NCBI GenBank assembly: GCA_030844895.1
Contig: CM061226.1
Coordinates: forward strand, 116,484,574 to 116,548,573
Origin: Ambrosia x helenae
Lineage: Eukaryota; Streptophyta; Magnoliopsida; Asterales; Asteraceae
Reading direction: 5' to 3'
DNA length: 64,000 bases
A program made the translations under genes and the position numbers. Of this stretch, positions 32,822 through 44,515 are shown piece by piece. The notes beneath the pieces were generated by a model. That model searched no databases, had not been told where the DNA came from, and saw nothing but the letters and a program-made list of their open reading frames with translations. Numbering within the stretch: position 1 is the first letter of the stretch; every line of letters begins with the position of its first letter.

Positions 32822-35110
32822 AACTAGTTTTTGATCCACGGGTGTCCTGTAGACACATTTTTAACCCAGTGAGAATAAATATGGCTGAGAAAATAATGAC
32901 ACTGACATCGTTTAAATGCCAATACAAATGAAGTAGACACAAAATATCAACAAAAAGCAAGCACCAACATTGTTATACTAAATGCATACAGTCAAGTAAA
33001 CTCCCCATTACCGATTTTTTGAACATGTAACACACACCCGCAAATAAAATAAATCATGTCTTTAGTCAAGAAGTAAAATATGACTAACGGAAAGTTGTTT
33101 ACAAACAACAACAAAACTACCTGCAATAAAAACAAACAATAACTAATAATTAAAAATGCATAACAATAACCTTATTAGAGATTATTAGTGTATCATATAC
33201 ATGATTCTACATGATTCTACAAAAAATTACTAGGCAAGAGAAGAACTACTATAAAATAAGTAATCATTCATTGTGATACAAACGGTCATAAGATTACCTT
33301 TTCGAGAGGCAGCAAACAGACACCGAAATTAGACATTCGAAATCATTATGCAAACACGTATGAAGAAGCAACATATAATAGGAAAACACAGCCGACGTTG
33401 AGAGACACATGGACATAAACAAAGGCTTCATAAGAGAGAGCCTGGAGCACCAGTACCAAGGCAACAAAGGCTGGTACAAAGCAAAACAATAACCTTCCTG
33501 ACAAAGTATCTTTATATAATACATAAAAGCTCAGGTGCGCAATGATTGGTCGACCGATTGTGCTGCCATAGCGCCATCACAATCCACATCTGCATTGTAC
33601 ACGCAATCATCATAGCCAAATAGCCACAAATACAGTCGCCAACGGAAAAAAAGGTACTATTAACAGTACAAAAAACATAACCGCCAAATACCAGCAATCA
33701 AAGCCAGTAAAAAACATGACAGTGAAACACAACATACCAAGCAGATCATTAAAAGGGTTCAGCCGATTACATCAAGGCTCAAGCACGCAATGGCAGCTCG
33801 ATCGGTTGCGCAACAATAGCGCCCCCACAATCGACATCCGCATTATACCCGCAATCATCGTAGCCAATTTCCCACAAATACAATATGCATGCCTTTAGGG
33901 TCACAAAGAAAAACACTTAGAAATAACAAAAAAAAAATAGCCGGTTAAAATTTCAGACGTAATCATCATAGCCAAATAACAGAAATCCAAGCCAGTGGAA
34001 AACATGAGAGTCCAACACAACATACTAGATCTTTCATTAAAAGGATTGAGCCGATTACATGAAGGCTCAGGCGCGCAATGGCAGGTCGTTCGGTTACGCT
34101 GCGATAACGCCATCTCAAACGACATCCGCATTGTACACGGAATCATCATAGCCAAATACCCAGAAATACAATATTCTGCATGCCTGCACAATCGCCAAGG
34201 TAAAAACTTACAATTAACGTTACACAATAGAAAATTCCTCACAAACATACGTTGAATCAGCGGGTACATAATTACCTTGATTTCTCCTTTGGTTGTGTTA
34301 CGAACGTTTAACCATGGCTCAGAGTTACTGAAAGGCTACACCAACATGACCGCAACGGAGTTATTGGTAAACACTTGGCAAATAGCGGTGACCAACAGTT
34401 CACCAAACATCCTAACATTGAACAACGCTAAGCAAAGCATTACAAAATACAATGCAGCAAAAAAGAAAGCAAGCGGCAATACCCTTCTCAAAAACTCTGA
34501 TCGACACAAAAAAAAAATTAAAATTAAGCAAAACATCACAATTCGGGGAGCCTCACACCCCAAGTTACCAAATACACAAAAAAAAAAAAAAAGAAGCAAG
34601 CGCCATACGATGTACAAACAGTGGTGAGTCGCCGTTAAAGTCACCAACGCTGACATCTTAACAGCATCAACGACAAACCAAAAACCACGAAACCATCAAC
34701 AACACCGTACTCTTCCTCTATATCTCGGCAAAGCCTCCGCTATAGCCGGTTGTCGTATAAACCGGCCGCTGGCAACGGCTGGTTACAACCATCCACCTCA
34801 TCACTATCAACGAACAAAAGGAATATATCACAGGAAACAACGGTGACAAAAAGAAGTACCACCGGCAAGTAACGTGGCCGGAATCGTTTCTAGAGGTCTC
34901 AGATCTTAGAGTGACAAAGATAAAAGATGAGGAGTTTGGTGAGAAAGTGACATTAGAGAGAGAAAGACTGCCTTTTAAGACGCAACAAAGAAGAGTTGTA
35001 TCATCAAAAACCAAAACCGGCAACCGGTTGCTCCGATTATAATCAAAACATTTTTGGAAAGCATGTCGTGCGATGTACAGTGACTTTGCTCTCACAAAGC
35101 AAAGTTGCTA
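32822..35110 (-). mobile_element. Uncharacterised repeat-bearing block, possible Helitron
   Basis: On the minus strand the left border reads GTGTC-tacag-GACAC hairpin, 12 nt, then CTAG at 32823-32826 followed by T, as in Helitron 3' ends. The right border near 35110 (TCCTATATTTAGCAAC) could be a 5' end. Inside are 289-bp repeats and no recognisable protein. The hairpin stem is only 5 bp, so the call is weak. Confidence 0.3.
33684..34200. repeat. Degenerate 289-bp tandem repeats
   Basis: CCAGTAAAAAACATGACAG at 33703 recurs at 33993 as CCAGTGGAAAACATGAGAG. AGGCTCAAGCACGCAATGGC at 33774 recurs at 34063. A partial third unit lies at 33525-33640. In the minus strand each contains GYDDCVYNADVDCDG-like codons in the first unit, with stops in the others; no gene is claimed. 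Confidence 0.65.
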
Positions 35111-35524
35111 AATATAGGATGATATAATGTCCTTCATGTTCAAAATTTGAAAAACTTCTCATTTTAAACTGATGAGAAAACCTAAAACATAAAATTTTAG
35201 GCACATGTTTATAAGGTCATGCGTTAAGGAGTAACGCTTAATGCCACATTTGATCTTTAAGGCCCCTTAACAATTATGTACAGCACCCCATGGGGCTTGA
35301 AAACAAGTGAGAATGGGTGGGAAACACGGCATGAGGCCTTTCACCATGTGGAAAGGGGAGATTTTTGTGGGGCTCTTTCCCATCAGCCAATCAAATGCTA
35401 TCATTCTTTTTTTATATTTTAATATTGTTTTAATGGTTTGAAAATTTATGAACCTATTGCGTACTAAAGATGAAAAAAGTGAATGAGAGCTTTAATTACC
35501 ATTGTTTTTTATTTATTATATTTA
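35111..35524. other. Intergenic, no gene seen
   Basis: AT-rich; the patch 35270-35400 (CAGCACCCCATGGGGCTTG..) resembles the interior of Tourist-like MITEs such as the one at 61621, but no ends are clear. Confidence 0.35.
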
Positions 35525-35708
35525 AGGGTTAAGTATAATTTGAGTCCTTGTGGCTATATCCAATCTGCAAGTTGAATATCTAATTGTCAATTTGGGTACT
35601 CCGAGTCCATGCTGTTTTTGACCTTGGGTACCTAAATTGAGAATTAAGGACTCAATATGTAGATTGGGAGTAACCACAGGGACTCAAATTGTACATAACT
35701 CAATACTT
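35525..35708. repeat. Fold-back MITE-like element
   Basis: Inverted arms of about 80 bp: TTTGAGTCCTTGTGGCTAT.. and AATTTGGGTAC on the left against GTACCTAAATTGAG.. and ACCACAGGGACTCAAA on the right, with a short loop. Such elements are common near plant genes. Confidence 0.65.
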
Positions 35709-36395
35709 AATTAAAAAAAAATGTATTTATTCTAATAAACCAAAGTCTAAAATTCCACATGACACTTAAAGAGGAAAACGTTCCTCTTGAGTGTGTCATG
35801 TGGTATGCCATGTCATTAGTGATTTAAAATAATAAAAAAAACATTTCTTTGTAACGTGCATTGCACATGCACTATCCTTCATGTTTTTCAAATGCTAATA
35901 ACTTTTTTATATGACATTGTTTTGGAAAAACAATTACACCAAATTAACGAGCATTTTATTATCTTTCCAATGAGTATCGTAGTGCTATACAAAAAAACGA
36001 AAAAAAACGGCTTTTTATGTGGTGATTATTGAAATAGATACTTAAATTATGTATGAGTAAAGAAAACAGTCGGGAAACATGAAAAAATGATTGATTGTGT
36101 ATCCATAATAAAGATTGAACACGTATGTCATTCTTTTAAAAATGCTCACTTTACACATTAGAATCGCTTATCATCATAATGACATATCATTTGATACCGA
36201 ATTTTTTACAATTCTTTTCTACAAAAACGGCATATTACTTTTATAGTACACATATTTTGTCACATCATATCGGATTTGTCTAACCCGTGACTCTCCCAGG
36301 AAATAACCTAGTTATTTATCTATTCATTTTACACATCTTAAATTAGATAGTTGAAAATCGTGAGAAAACCACTATCAACCAAATTAAAAAAAAAA
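35709..36395. other. Intergenic, no gene seen
   Basis: AT-rich spacer; no supported exon, RNA gene or element end. Confidence 0.5.
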
Positions 36396-36594
36396 CAATT
36401 ACATATTTCCCCCTGCTAAGCCTCTTAATTACATATTTACCCAACCTTAAAAATCAATTACATATTTCCCCCTGGGAGGGGGAAATATGTAATTGACTTG
36501 CTACTTGTGTATGCCTTAGGAGGGGGAATATGTAATTGACTTTTTAGGTTGGGTAAATATGTAATAAATGATCTTAGCAGGGGGAAATATGTTG
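36396..36594. repeat. Fold-back element with CCCCCTGCTAAG arms
   Basis: Nested inverted copies of AATTACATATTTCCCCCT (at 36397, 36457) and AGGGGGAAATATGTAATT (36476, and as a variant at 36511), ending in CTTAGCAGGGGGAAATATG. The outer arms pair ACATATTTCCCCCTGCTAAG with its complement, so the whole 200 bp can form a long hairpin. Confidence 0.75.
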
Positions 36595-36633
36595 ATCTTT
36601 TACAATACTAACTTTTTAATTTAATTAAAAAAA

Positions 36634-37127
36634 TTAAAATAAAAATAAAAGACGTGATTGATTGATAGTTCTTTTTTATCGGCGTAGTTCATCCGGGTAA
36701 TTCGCTTGCCAACAAACCTACCCACCCCCGGTTCGATCCCCTGTGTAAACAGGCTTTTCAACTCCTTGCCCAAAGGCTTTGCACGTTTTGCATACCCCGT
36801 GGATCGAACTCGAGACCTCCAGGGCAGGAACCCCACTATTGTGGGTAAACCTTCCCACCTCCATTACAACCACTGGACTACAACATCATTTACATGATTG
36901 ATTGATAGTTAATTAATTGGTTTTAAAGTTTTGAATAGTTTTTTTTTTCTTTTTTCTTTTTAGCAGCAAACTTCATTTATTCATCACCAATATATACACA
37001 AAAGTTTTTATTAGCGAGACGCTAGGTAGATATTACGAATAGTTTTCTCTTAAACCTAACTTATTTTCCTGTGCTAGTTTGCTTTAAATATTTATCCACT
37101 TCAACAAGTATTATTAAGTTATGCAAT
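36634..37127. repeat. ~495-bp direct repeat, left copy
   Basis: Matches 38021-38514 throughout, including an identical SINE insertion and its flanks, down to TTATGCAAT. The two copies bracket about 890 bp. They could be a segmental duplication or LTR-like repeats of an unknown element; no primer site or gag/pol is seen. Confidence 0.85.
36671..36894 (-). mobile_element. tRNA-derived SINE, copy 1
   Basis: On the minus strand an RNA polymerase III A box TAGTCCAGTGG (36870-36880) and B box GTTCGATCC (36801-36809) are present; the element ends CGCCGATAAAAAAG. The 16-bp target duplication TGATTGATTGATAGTT lies at 36655-36670 and 36895-36910. About 224 bp, non-coding. Confidence 0.85.
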
Positions 37128-38020
37128 TTCTTCTCTCTCTGTCTCTTACTTTGATATTCTCTCCCCCTCTCTCTGTCTCTTGTTGGTGGCTTGACATTGA
37201 TATCCTAATCGAGGTTGTTTAATTGACTTGGATCGTCTATTGGGAATGTGTTTATTAGACACCCACCAGCTTGATTTCTAGGGTTTGGAATTGGATTTTT
37301 TTATTAATTCCGTGAGATGAGCAAAGAACGGCATCAGTTGATTTCTTTATCTGGACGGTTGAGGTATGCTTCTTCAGTGTTGTTATAAATCTAAATTCAT
37401 TCGGTTGTGTTTATTGAGTTAGGGTTTTGATGGTGTCAATTTGGGCATTTTGTTGTTGAGCTTCTTCTTAGGGATTATTTATTGGTTTTGGGTATTAGTA
37501 TTGCAAGGTTGATGAAATTTGGGAGCTTTAGGTTCAGGGCAGAGTTGTGGTGGTGGATGTGGTAGGGGTGGTGGTGGTGGTGGATGTGGTGGGGGTGGTG
37601 GCAGGTTGGTGGTAGATGTTGTGGTGTGGCCTGGTGGTGGATGTGGTGGGGGTGGTGGCAGGTTGGTGGTAGATGTTGTGGTGTGGCCTGGTGGTGGATG
37701 TGGTGGGGGTGGTGGCAAGTTGGTGGTAGAGCTGGTGGTGTGGCCTGGTGGTGGGGGTAGTGGTGGTTATTGAAGAATGTAAGTGGTGGTGGTGATAAAA
37801 GATGATAGAGATGAGGGCATAACTGTCATTTTCCCGCATGTGGGTCCACATGACCAAACTTAACTAAAAAAACTAACTAGGTTAGGCCTAAAGGACGAGA
37901 GCTGCAATATTTTACAACATATGGGACGATTCTCATCAATTTTGAAGTTAAAGGACATCCACTGAAAAACGATGTAAACATAAAGGACGATTTCTGTAAT
38001 TCTTCCTTAATTAAAAGAAC
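37128..38020. other. Interior between the direct repeats
   Basis: Contains CT-rich microsatellite (37130-37185), a GGT-rich minisatellite and the phrase AAAGGACGATT-type sequence before the right repeat. No open frame with recognisable similarity; the glycine-rich frame at 37519-37773 is only the minisatellite. Confidence 0.45.
37576..37746. repeat. 57-bp minisatellite, three units
   Basis: Units start at about 37576, 37633 and 37690, each containing GGTGGTGGATGTGGTGGGGG, GGCAGGTTGGTGGTAGATG (third copy slightly diverged) and GTGGTGTGGCCT. The period is a multiple of three, so it stays open in both strands without being a gene. Confidence 0.85.
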
Positions 38021-38514
38021 TAAAATAAAAATAAAAGACGTGATTGATTGATAGTTTTTTTTATCGGCGTAGTTCATCCGAGTAAGTCGCTTGCCAACGA
38101 ACCTACCCACCCCGGTTCGATCCCCCGTGCAAACAAGCTTTTCAACCCCTCGCCCGAAGGCTTCGCACGTTTGCATACCCCGTGGATCGAACTCGAGACC
38201 TCCCGGGCAGGAACCCCACTATTGTGGGTAAACCTTTCCACATCCGTTGCAACCACTGGACTACAACATCATTGACATGATTGATTGATAGTTAATTACT
38301 TGGTTTTAAAGTTTTGAATAGTTTTTTGTTTTTTGTTTTTTCTTTTTAGCAGCAAACTTCATTTATTCATCACCAATATATACACAAAAGTTTTTATTAG
38401 CGAGATACTAGGTAGAAATTACGAATAGTTTTCTCTTAAACCTAACTTATTTTCCTGTGCTAGTTTGCTTTAAATATTTATCCACTTCAACAAGTATTTA
38501 TTAAGTTATGCAAT
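38021..38514. repeat. ~495-bp direct repeat, right copy
   Basis: Partner of 36634-37127; see that entry. Confidence 0.85.
38057..38277 (-). mobile_element. tRNA-derived SINE, copy 2
   Basis: Same SINE as copy 1 with identical 16-bp flanks TGATTGATTGATAGTT (38041-38056, 38278-38293). Because the duplication sequence and surrounding DNA are shared, this copy arose by duplication of the locus, not by a second insertion. Confidence 0.85.
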
Positions 38515-38942
38515 GAAAATTAAGAATGTTCATACCAACTTAGTTTTTAAACAAAAATAAAAAAATCTAAATTAATCGATCCCAAAAACTTGATTTGGCA
38601 TGTGCTGAAACATTCTAAATTCACGGCATTTGAAGGGATTAGCTTGACTGCTTGAGTGAGAAATGAGCAATTGATGATCGATGTTGATGATGTATGATTT
38701 GGTATATGTTGACCATATAATTGTGACCTGTAGATTCCCATTTTCCATCATATATTTACCATTATACACACTTTTTAGTATTAAAAATCTAACTTGATTT
38801 GCGCTTGATCTACCTAGATAGATTTAATGTCGAGCTTGCGTATTTAGTACCGGACTCATATATGCATAATTAAGCAGATTAATCCATCAAACTGAGTTAA
38901 GGTCATAGTATAACTCAAAAAAATTTGAGTGTGAGGGAGAGA

Positions 38943-40763
38943 ATGGAGACTCGCCGGAAGAAACCAATACCCGAAGAAATTCAACGTCGCATTACTAAGA
39001 TTTTCGTTACTAATCTTCCAGAAGGAAGCAGCGGGGCGGATCTAGCAACACATGTTCGACCGTTTGGGCAGATTTATGACTTGTATATCGCTCGCAAAAG
39101 AGATAAAGGAGGTAATCGTTTCGGTTTCCTGTCGATGTTAGATATTAAAAACAAAGATGATTTTTTGAAGAATGTTCGTAGTATTCGAATGGGGGATAGT
39201 AAACTCTGGTTTAATATCGCTCGATTTGTTCTTGAAGATGGGGAAATCAATACGTCCGGCGACTATCCGGGCACAAAAAAACCCCAGGGTCCAAGTTCAG
39301 GTCATGGGGAGGGCTCGAAATCTTTTAAGGATTCAGGGCCGGCTGTATCTGGGGATTGGTCTTTTAGAGACATGCTTGTGGGTAAAACAATTCATATTGA
39401 TAGTGATATCAATGCTTTTTCTACGATGCATGGGAGAGCTCTTATTTCAAGAATGGTTAACGTCGATGCTTTGAAGAATATTTTTGTTATCTTGAATGAC
39501 TTATGCCCTGGGTCAGGAGAGGTACAATACATTGGTGGTTTGGACCTGTTGTTAACTTTTGATGACACCGAAACTGCTTTGAAAGTCCGTGAGGCTGCTG
39601 TCAGTATGAAAGATAAATTTTCGGCAGTCAGTATGTGGGAAGGTCAATCGTTAGGCTTCGAAAGGCTGGCTTGGGTGAGGGTTCAAGGTATTCCATTACA
39701 CTTGATGTGTAATAGTGTTATTGATGCTGTTGGCAGTATGGTTGGGAGAGTAGTCCATAATGCTAACAGATCGGAGAGTGATCAAAATTTGTCTTTTGAG
39801 TATGTGGGGGTGTTGGTCGGAGATGGTAAAAGGATTGATGACGAATTTACACTAAACTGGAAAAATCGCAAATTTCGCGTTTGGGTGACGGAGGAAGTGG
39901 GCGATTGGATACCGGATTTTGACAGAGTTAAGGAGGTCCAGAAAGATGATGATTCGTGTAGTGAGACATCGGAGGAATCTGAGGAAGCGGTTGATACGAC
40001 GGTTCAAATCTCGGAAAACTCTAAGAAAGACGATGATGGTCGGCTGCATGCTGAACCGGATAGGAATGTTGAACCGGGAGTTAATGTCGAACCGGATGTG
40101 GATGTTGAACCGGAGCTGAATGTTGACCAGGGAGTTAATGCTTCCAATCATTGCCATTTAAGCCCCATAAATGCGGTCCAATCATGTCCAAATTTGGATG
40201 AAACATTGAATGATAATTGTGAGGAGGAGTTATTCACGCCTGCAATTAATTTCGATTTTGACCAGCCTATGGAGGGATTTGGAAACAACCCAATTTCAAA
40301 AGTGGTTAAAAGAAAAAAAGGAAAGAAAATAGATGTGGGCCCTTCCAGTGTCTTGTACACTAGTAGTAATGAGAGTCTAAAAATAGGTAAAAAGCCCAAA
40401 AATGATTTGGTGGACCAGGAGGATGACGATCTATTTGGGTTAAATGCATTACTGGGCTTGGACAACAATAATCCAAAAGTTGTTACTCCTAATTCGTTGC
40501 ATGATGAGGCTGGTGAACAGAGCTCACAACCATTTGATCTTAATTCTCAACCAACTCCTCCCCATTTGAACCCAGGTGAAATTGAGCTAAACCAGGCGGA
40601 TAATGAGGCCTGTCTCACTGTTCCGGTTGTTGATAATTTCATGGATAGTGAGGTTGCAGCTACAAAGATGTTGGGTGAGAAGCTAGGGGCAAATTTGACG
40701 GACCACGACGTTTTGATTCACGAGGCAGTTAGACATGAAGGGTTACAATTTGTTAAGCGATGA
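38943..40763 (+). CDS. LINE ORF1 protein (RRM-containing)
   Basis: 606 residues from ATG 38943 (METRRKKPIPEEIQRRITKI). An RRM spans about residues 15-95 (ITKIFVTNLPEGSSGADLAT, RNP1-like KGGNRFGFLS), expected to bind the element RNA in an ORF2p complex. About 140-300 is a DUF4283-like domain (FRDMLVGKTIHID.., GLDLLLTFDD, LAWVRVQGIPLHL). The rest is acidic and repetitive (VEPDVDVEPELNVD). No zinc knuckle is seen. Open throughout, unlike ORF2. The ATG is preferred over an upstream TTG because it aligns with the start of the sister copy. Confidence 0.85.
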   Translation: METRRKKPIPEEIQRRITKIFVTNLPEGSSGADLATHVRPFGQIYDLYIARKRDKGGNRFGFLSMLDIKNKDDFLKNVRSIRMGDSKLWFNIARFVLEDGEINTSGDYPGTKKPQGPSSGHGEGSKSFKDSGPAVSGDWSFRDMLVGKTIHIDSDINAFSTMHGRALISRMVNVDALKNIFVILNDLCPGSGEVQYIGGLDLLLTFDDTETALKVREAAVSMKDKFSAVSMWEGQSLGFERLAWVRVQGIPLHLMCNSVIDAVGSMVGRVVHNANRSESDQNLSFEYVGVLVGDGKRIDDEFTLNWKNRKFRVWVTEEVGDWIPDFDRVKEVQKDDDSCSETSEESEEAVDTTVQISENSKKDDDGRLHAEPDRNVEPGVNVEPDVDVEPELNVDQGVNASNHCHLSPINAVQSCPNLDETLNDNCEEELFTPAINFDFDQPMEGFGNNPISKVVKRKKGKKIDVGPSSVLYTSSNESLKIGKKPKNDLVDQEDDDLFGLNALLGLDNNNPKVVTPNSLHDEAGEQSSQPFDLNSQPTPPHLNPGEIELNQADNEACLTVPVVDNFMDSEVAATKMLGEKLGANLTDHDVLIHEAVRHEGLQFVKR

Positions 40764-43700
40764 ATTGCTTATCAATTAATATTCGCGGGATTGGTTCCAG
40801 GGGAAAAGCTGCATGGATTAATCGATTGAAGAATATTTTCGGAGTTTATTTTATTGGTATTCAAGAGACAATGTCTAATGATATCTCTTTGGGGTTGTTA
40901 GACTCTTACTGGGGTGGTCAAGGTTTCGAGTTCGATTGTGTTGATGCGGAAGGTAATTCGGGTGGGATTCTCAGTATCTGGGATCCGAAGTTTTTCAAGA
41001 AGGATTCGGTTATTAAAGACAAAAATGTTTTATGTGTCTCTGGTCTTTTATCTGACGGTATAACTTGGCTGAATTTTATTAATGTTTACGCTCCCCAATC
41101 CAACATCGACAAAAGGTCTCTATGGAGCAAAATTCTTCAGATTATTCAGGCGGGTCAAGGGTGGTGGGTCGTTTTTGGTGACTTTAATGCTGTCAGGTCA
41201 CAAGAGGAGAGAAAGAATTCGATTTTTGACCAAGTTAGTGCGAATGATCTTAATGACTTCGTGGACGATTCGGGTCTTCGTGAATACGACTTAAAAGGTA
41301 AAAAGTATACGTATATGGTCAATCGGAATGGTGATTGGAAAATGAGCAGGATAGATAGAGTGTTTGTTTGCGAAAATATTTTTAATAAATGGCCGATGGC
41401 TTCTGTTCGTGCTCTTGATCGTGATTTGTCGGATCATGCCCGTTACTTCTAACGTTAGTTGACACGAATTTTGGCCCGAAGCCTTTTAGATGGTTCGACT
41501 CGTGGACTGATAGACCAGGTTGCGTGGAGATTGTTAATGCGGTTATGGCAGATTGGAGAAACACGGTCCCGGCCGATTTGAATTTGATCAATAAACTGAA
41601 AGCTTTGCGAAACAAGCTAAAAATTTGGATCCATGAGTGTAGACTAAAAGATAATGAGGACGAGAACCGTTTCAGAAAAGAAAAAGAGGATTTGGAAATT
41701 ATTATGGAGCACCATCATATTGAAGAGTCGGATTTGTGGATTTGGTCGGAGTGCGTGAAAGGCCTGCAAGAGATTGAGCGTATCCGTTCCCGTGATCTCA
41801 GCCAAAAAGCTCGGGTTAATTGGGCGTCGTTTGGGGATGAGAACTCTAGTTTTTTCCATAATTCGGTGAAAGGGAGGCAAGCGAGAAATGCGATTCCGGG
41901 CCTTGAGATAGATGGCGAATGGGTTTCTATTCCAGCCCATCTCAAACGTGAAATACTTCGCTTCTACAGAGAACATTTTAAAGAAAACATTACGAACCGG
42001 CCGAATATTATATGTGCGGGGCTGAAGAGTTTAAATGATCGGGATGGGGGGTCTCTAATCGAGCATTTTACTAAACAGGAGATTAAAGAAGCGGTGTTCG
42101 ATTGTGGGTCTAACAAAGCTCCTGGTCCAGATGGTTTTAATTTCCGCTTTGTTAAGCGGTTTTGGAATTTATTGGAAGAAGATTTCTATAATATATTGAT
42201 CGATTTTCATGACACAGGTATCATCAACCCGGGGTGCAGTTCGGCGTTTATTACTTTGATCCCTAAGGTTAAATCGCCTGTGGGGCTCAAAGATTATAGA
42301 CCCATTACCCTAATTGGGATGATTAGCAAGGTTATTTCTAAAATCCTAGCTAACCGTCTCAAGAAGGTTTTGGGCAAGATCATCTCAGAGTCTCAATCGG
42401 CTTTTTTGGCCGATCGTTTTATTCTTGACGGTCCTTTGATGGTTAACGAAATAATCGACTGGTTGAAAAAAAGAAAGAAAAAAGCTTTCCTTTTGAAGAT
42501 TGACTTTGAAAAAGCCTATGATAATGTCAACTGGAATTTTTTGCTTTCTTTGATGAATCAAATGGGCTTTCCCGAGAGGTGGTGCATTTGGATTAAGGGT
42601 ATTTTAGCATCGAGCCGTGCTTCTATTCTTGTTAATGGGTCGCCGACTTATCAATTTACTAGTGAAAAGGGTCTTCGACAAGGCGATCCATTATCCCCGT
42701 TTTTATTCTTGATTGTTATGGAATGCCTGTCTTGGATGCTGGATAGAGCTAAGGAGATTGGTGAGCATAAAGGTATTGTCTTGTCCCTAATGGTGTGGGT
42801 ATTAATCATCTCTTCTTTGCGGATGATGCTCTTATTATGGGGGAGTGGTCTCGGGAAAACCTTCAATGTACGGCTCGAATCCTCCGGGTGTTTTATGTTT
42901 GTTCGGGGTTGCGTATAAATCTTCACAAATCCAATCTTTTTGGGGTGGAGACCAATGATGTTGAGATAGATAGTATGATAGAAGTCTTGGGTTGTAAACG
43001 TGGATCTTTCCCGTTCACGTATCTAGGCATTAAAGTGGGAACAAAAATGTCTAGAATTGCTAATTGGAACTCGGTTATCGAAGTTGTTAGAAACCGTTTG
43101 GAGTCTTGGAAAGCTAGACTCCTCTCCATTGGGGGGCGTTTGATTCTTATTAAATCCGTCCTTCAAAATTTACCCATTTATTATTTATCTCTTTATAAAG
43201 CTCCTAAGGCGGTTGTTGAAAATATTGAGGGGCTTATGAGACGTTTTTTATGGACCGGTTCTAGCATCGATAAAAAGATTGCTTGGGTGTCTTGGGATGT
43301 TGTGACGTCTCCAAAGAATGCGGGTGGTTTGGGGATAACAAAACTTCATGTCGTGAATGAGGCGCTTCTCCTAAAATGGTTATGGCGTTTCAAGAAAGAA
43401 GCTACAAGCATGTGGAAAAATGTGATTATGGAGTGCCATGGGACAAGTAATACGTGGACTATGGTCCCTTGTGCTCAGGCTTCGAGTGGAGTCTGGAAAA
43501 AAAATTGCAAAGATTGGTGATAACAAGCTCATGAATGGTTCTACCCTCAAGAGTTTTATTATAGGAGTTGTGGGTGACGGATTGCAGTGTAGTTTCTGGA
43601 TAGACATTTGGTTATTGGACTTTCCTCTCAAAGACCGATATCCGAACTTATTCAGAATCGAAAAAAATAAATGGGCTACAGTTTCGGATAGATTGCGTAT

Positions 43701-44421
43701 GGTTAACGGTGTTAAGACAATGGTTTGGGATTGGATTTCGCCTCCTTCTACTACACAGCAGGTTATCGAAATCTTCAGCTTGTTGTCTGCTCTTCACGAC
43801 TTTGATTTGAAAGGAGGTTCGGATACATGGAAGTGGACCGGAGACAACTCAGGAACGTTCTCGGTGAAAGGCGCAAAAAAATTAATTATGAAAGACAGGT
43901 ATGTGACTACCGGTTGGCACATGAAATGGAAAGGGTGGGTTCCTCTGAAATGCAAAATTATGGCGTGGAGAGCTTGTATGGATCGCCTTCCGACTAAGAT
44001 TGAATTATTCAAACGCGGGGTGGTATTGCCTACCAATCTTTGTCCTTTGTGCGATTCCGAGGATGAGACAACAATTCATATCTTCACAGCTTGCCTTTTC
44101 ACGCATGAAGTATGGTGCAGAATTCAAAACTGGTGCCGTTTACCACCTATTTATGCCTTCGACGTTCAAGATCTTTTAAAAATGGCGGATTCACATTCCA
44201 TCTCGAAGGAAGGTAGCTATCTGTTAAGGGGGATTAGTATTACCACCATGTGGACGCTTTGGAATGAAAGGAATAGTAGAATTTTCAAAGGTAAGAGACG
44301 GAGAACTATTGAAGTCGTGGAAAGCATAAAGACAACTTCGTATTTTTGGTTTCGTCATAGGTCTAGATTTAAACATATCGACTGGAATGTTTGGTGTACT
44401 TCTCCGATGTCTGTGATGTAA
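40760..44421 (+). pseudogene. LINE ORF2 with three frameshifts
   Basis: Starts MNCLSINIRGIGSRGKAAWI and encodes an AP-type endonuclease (IQETMS, VVFGDFNAV, SRIDRVFV, LSDH), reverse transcriptase (NKAPGPDGFNFRF, IDFEKAYDNVNW, GLRQGDPLSPFLFL, FFADD) and a zinc-binding RT-associated domain (VPLKCKIMAWRACMDRLPTK, CPLCDSEDETTIHIFTAC). Frame is lost near 41438 (after LSDH), near 42775 (just before the FFADD box) and at an A-run near 43499. Comparison with the intact sister shows each as a one-base change. It cannot support its own retrotransposition. Confidence 0.9.
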
Positions 44422-44515
44422 TTGCGTTTGTGGTGGCCTTGGGTCCTCGCTTTGAGGACCTTGGGTGGTGTTTTTGAATGAAATTTATCTTTCAAAAAAA
44501 AATATTTACCATTAT

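Larger units (their letters stand above)
38766..44501 (+). mobile_element. L1-type LINE, copy 1 (full length, ORF2 frameshifted)
   Basis: 5.7 kb flanked by a perfect 14-bp target duplication ATATTTACCATTAT (38752-38765, 44502-44515) and ending in a short poly(A). ORF1 and ORF2 overlap by ATGA (40760-40763), suggesting termination-reinitiation. ORF2 has three frameshifts. A second member, inverted, is at 47646-53263. Confidence 0.93.

Noticed and set aside
34277..35095. Open frames at 34277-34661 and 34718-35095
   Set aside because: Low-complexity lysine runs or no family resemblance, overlapping frames on both strands, no splice context.
37479..37857. Proline-rich and glycine-rich open frames
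   Set aside because: All come from the 57-bp GGT-rich minisatellite whose period is divisible by three.
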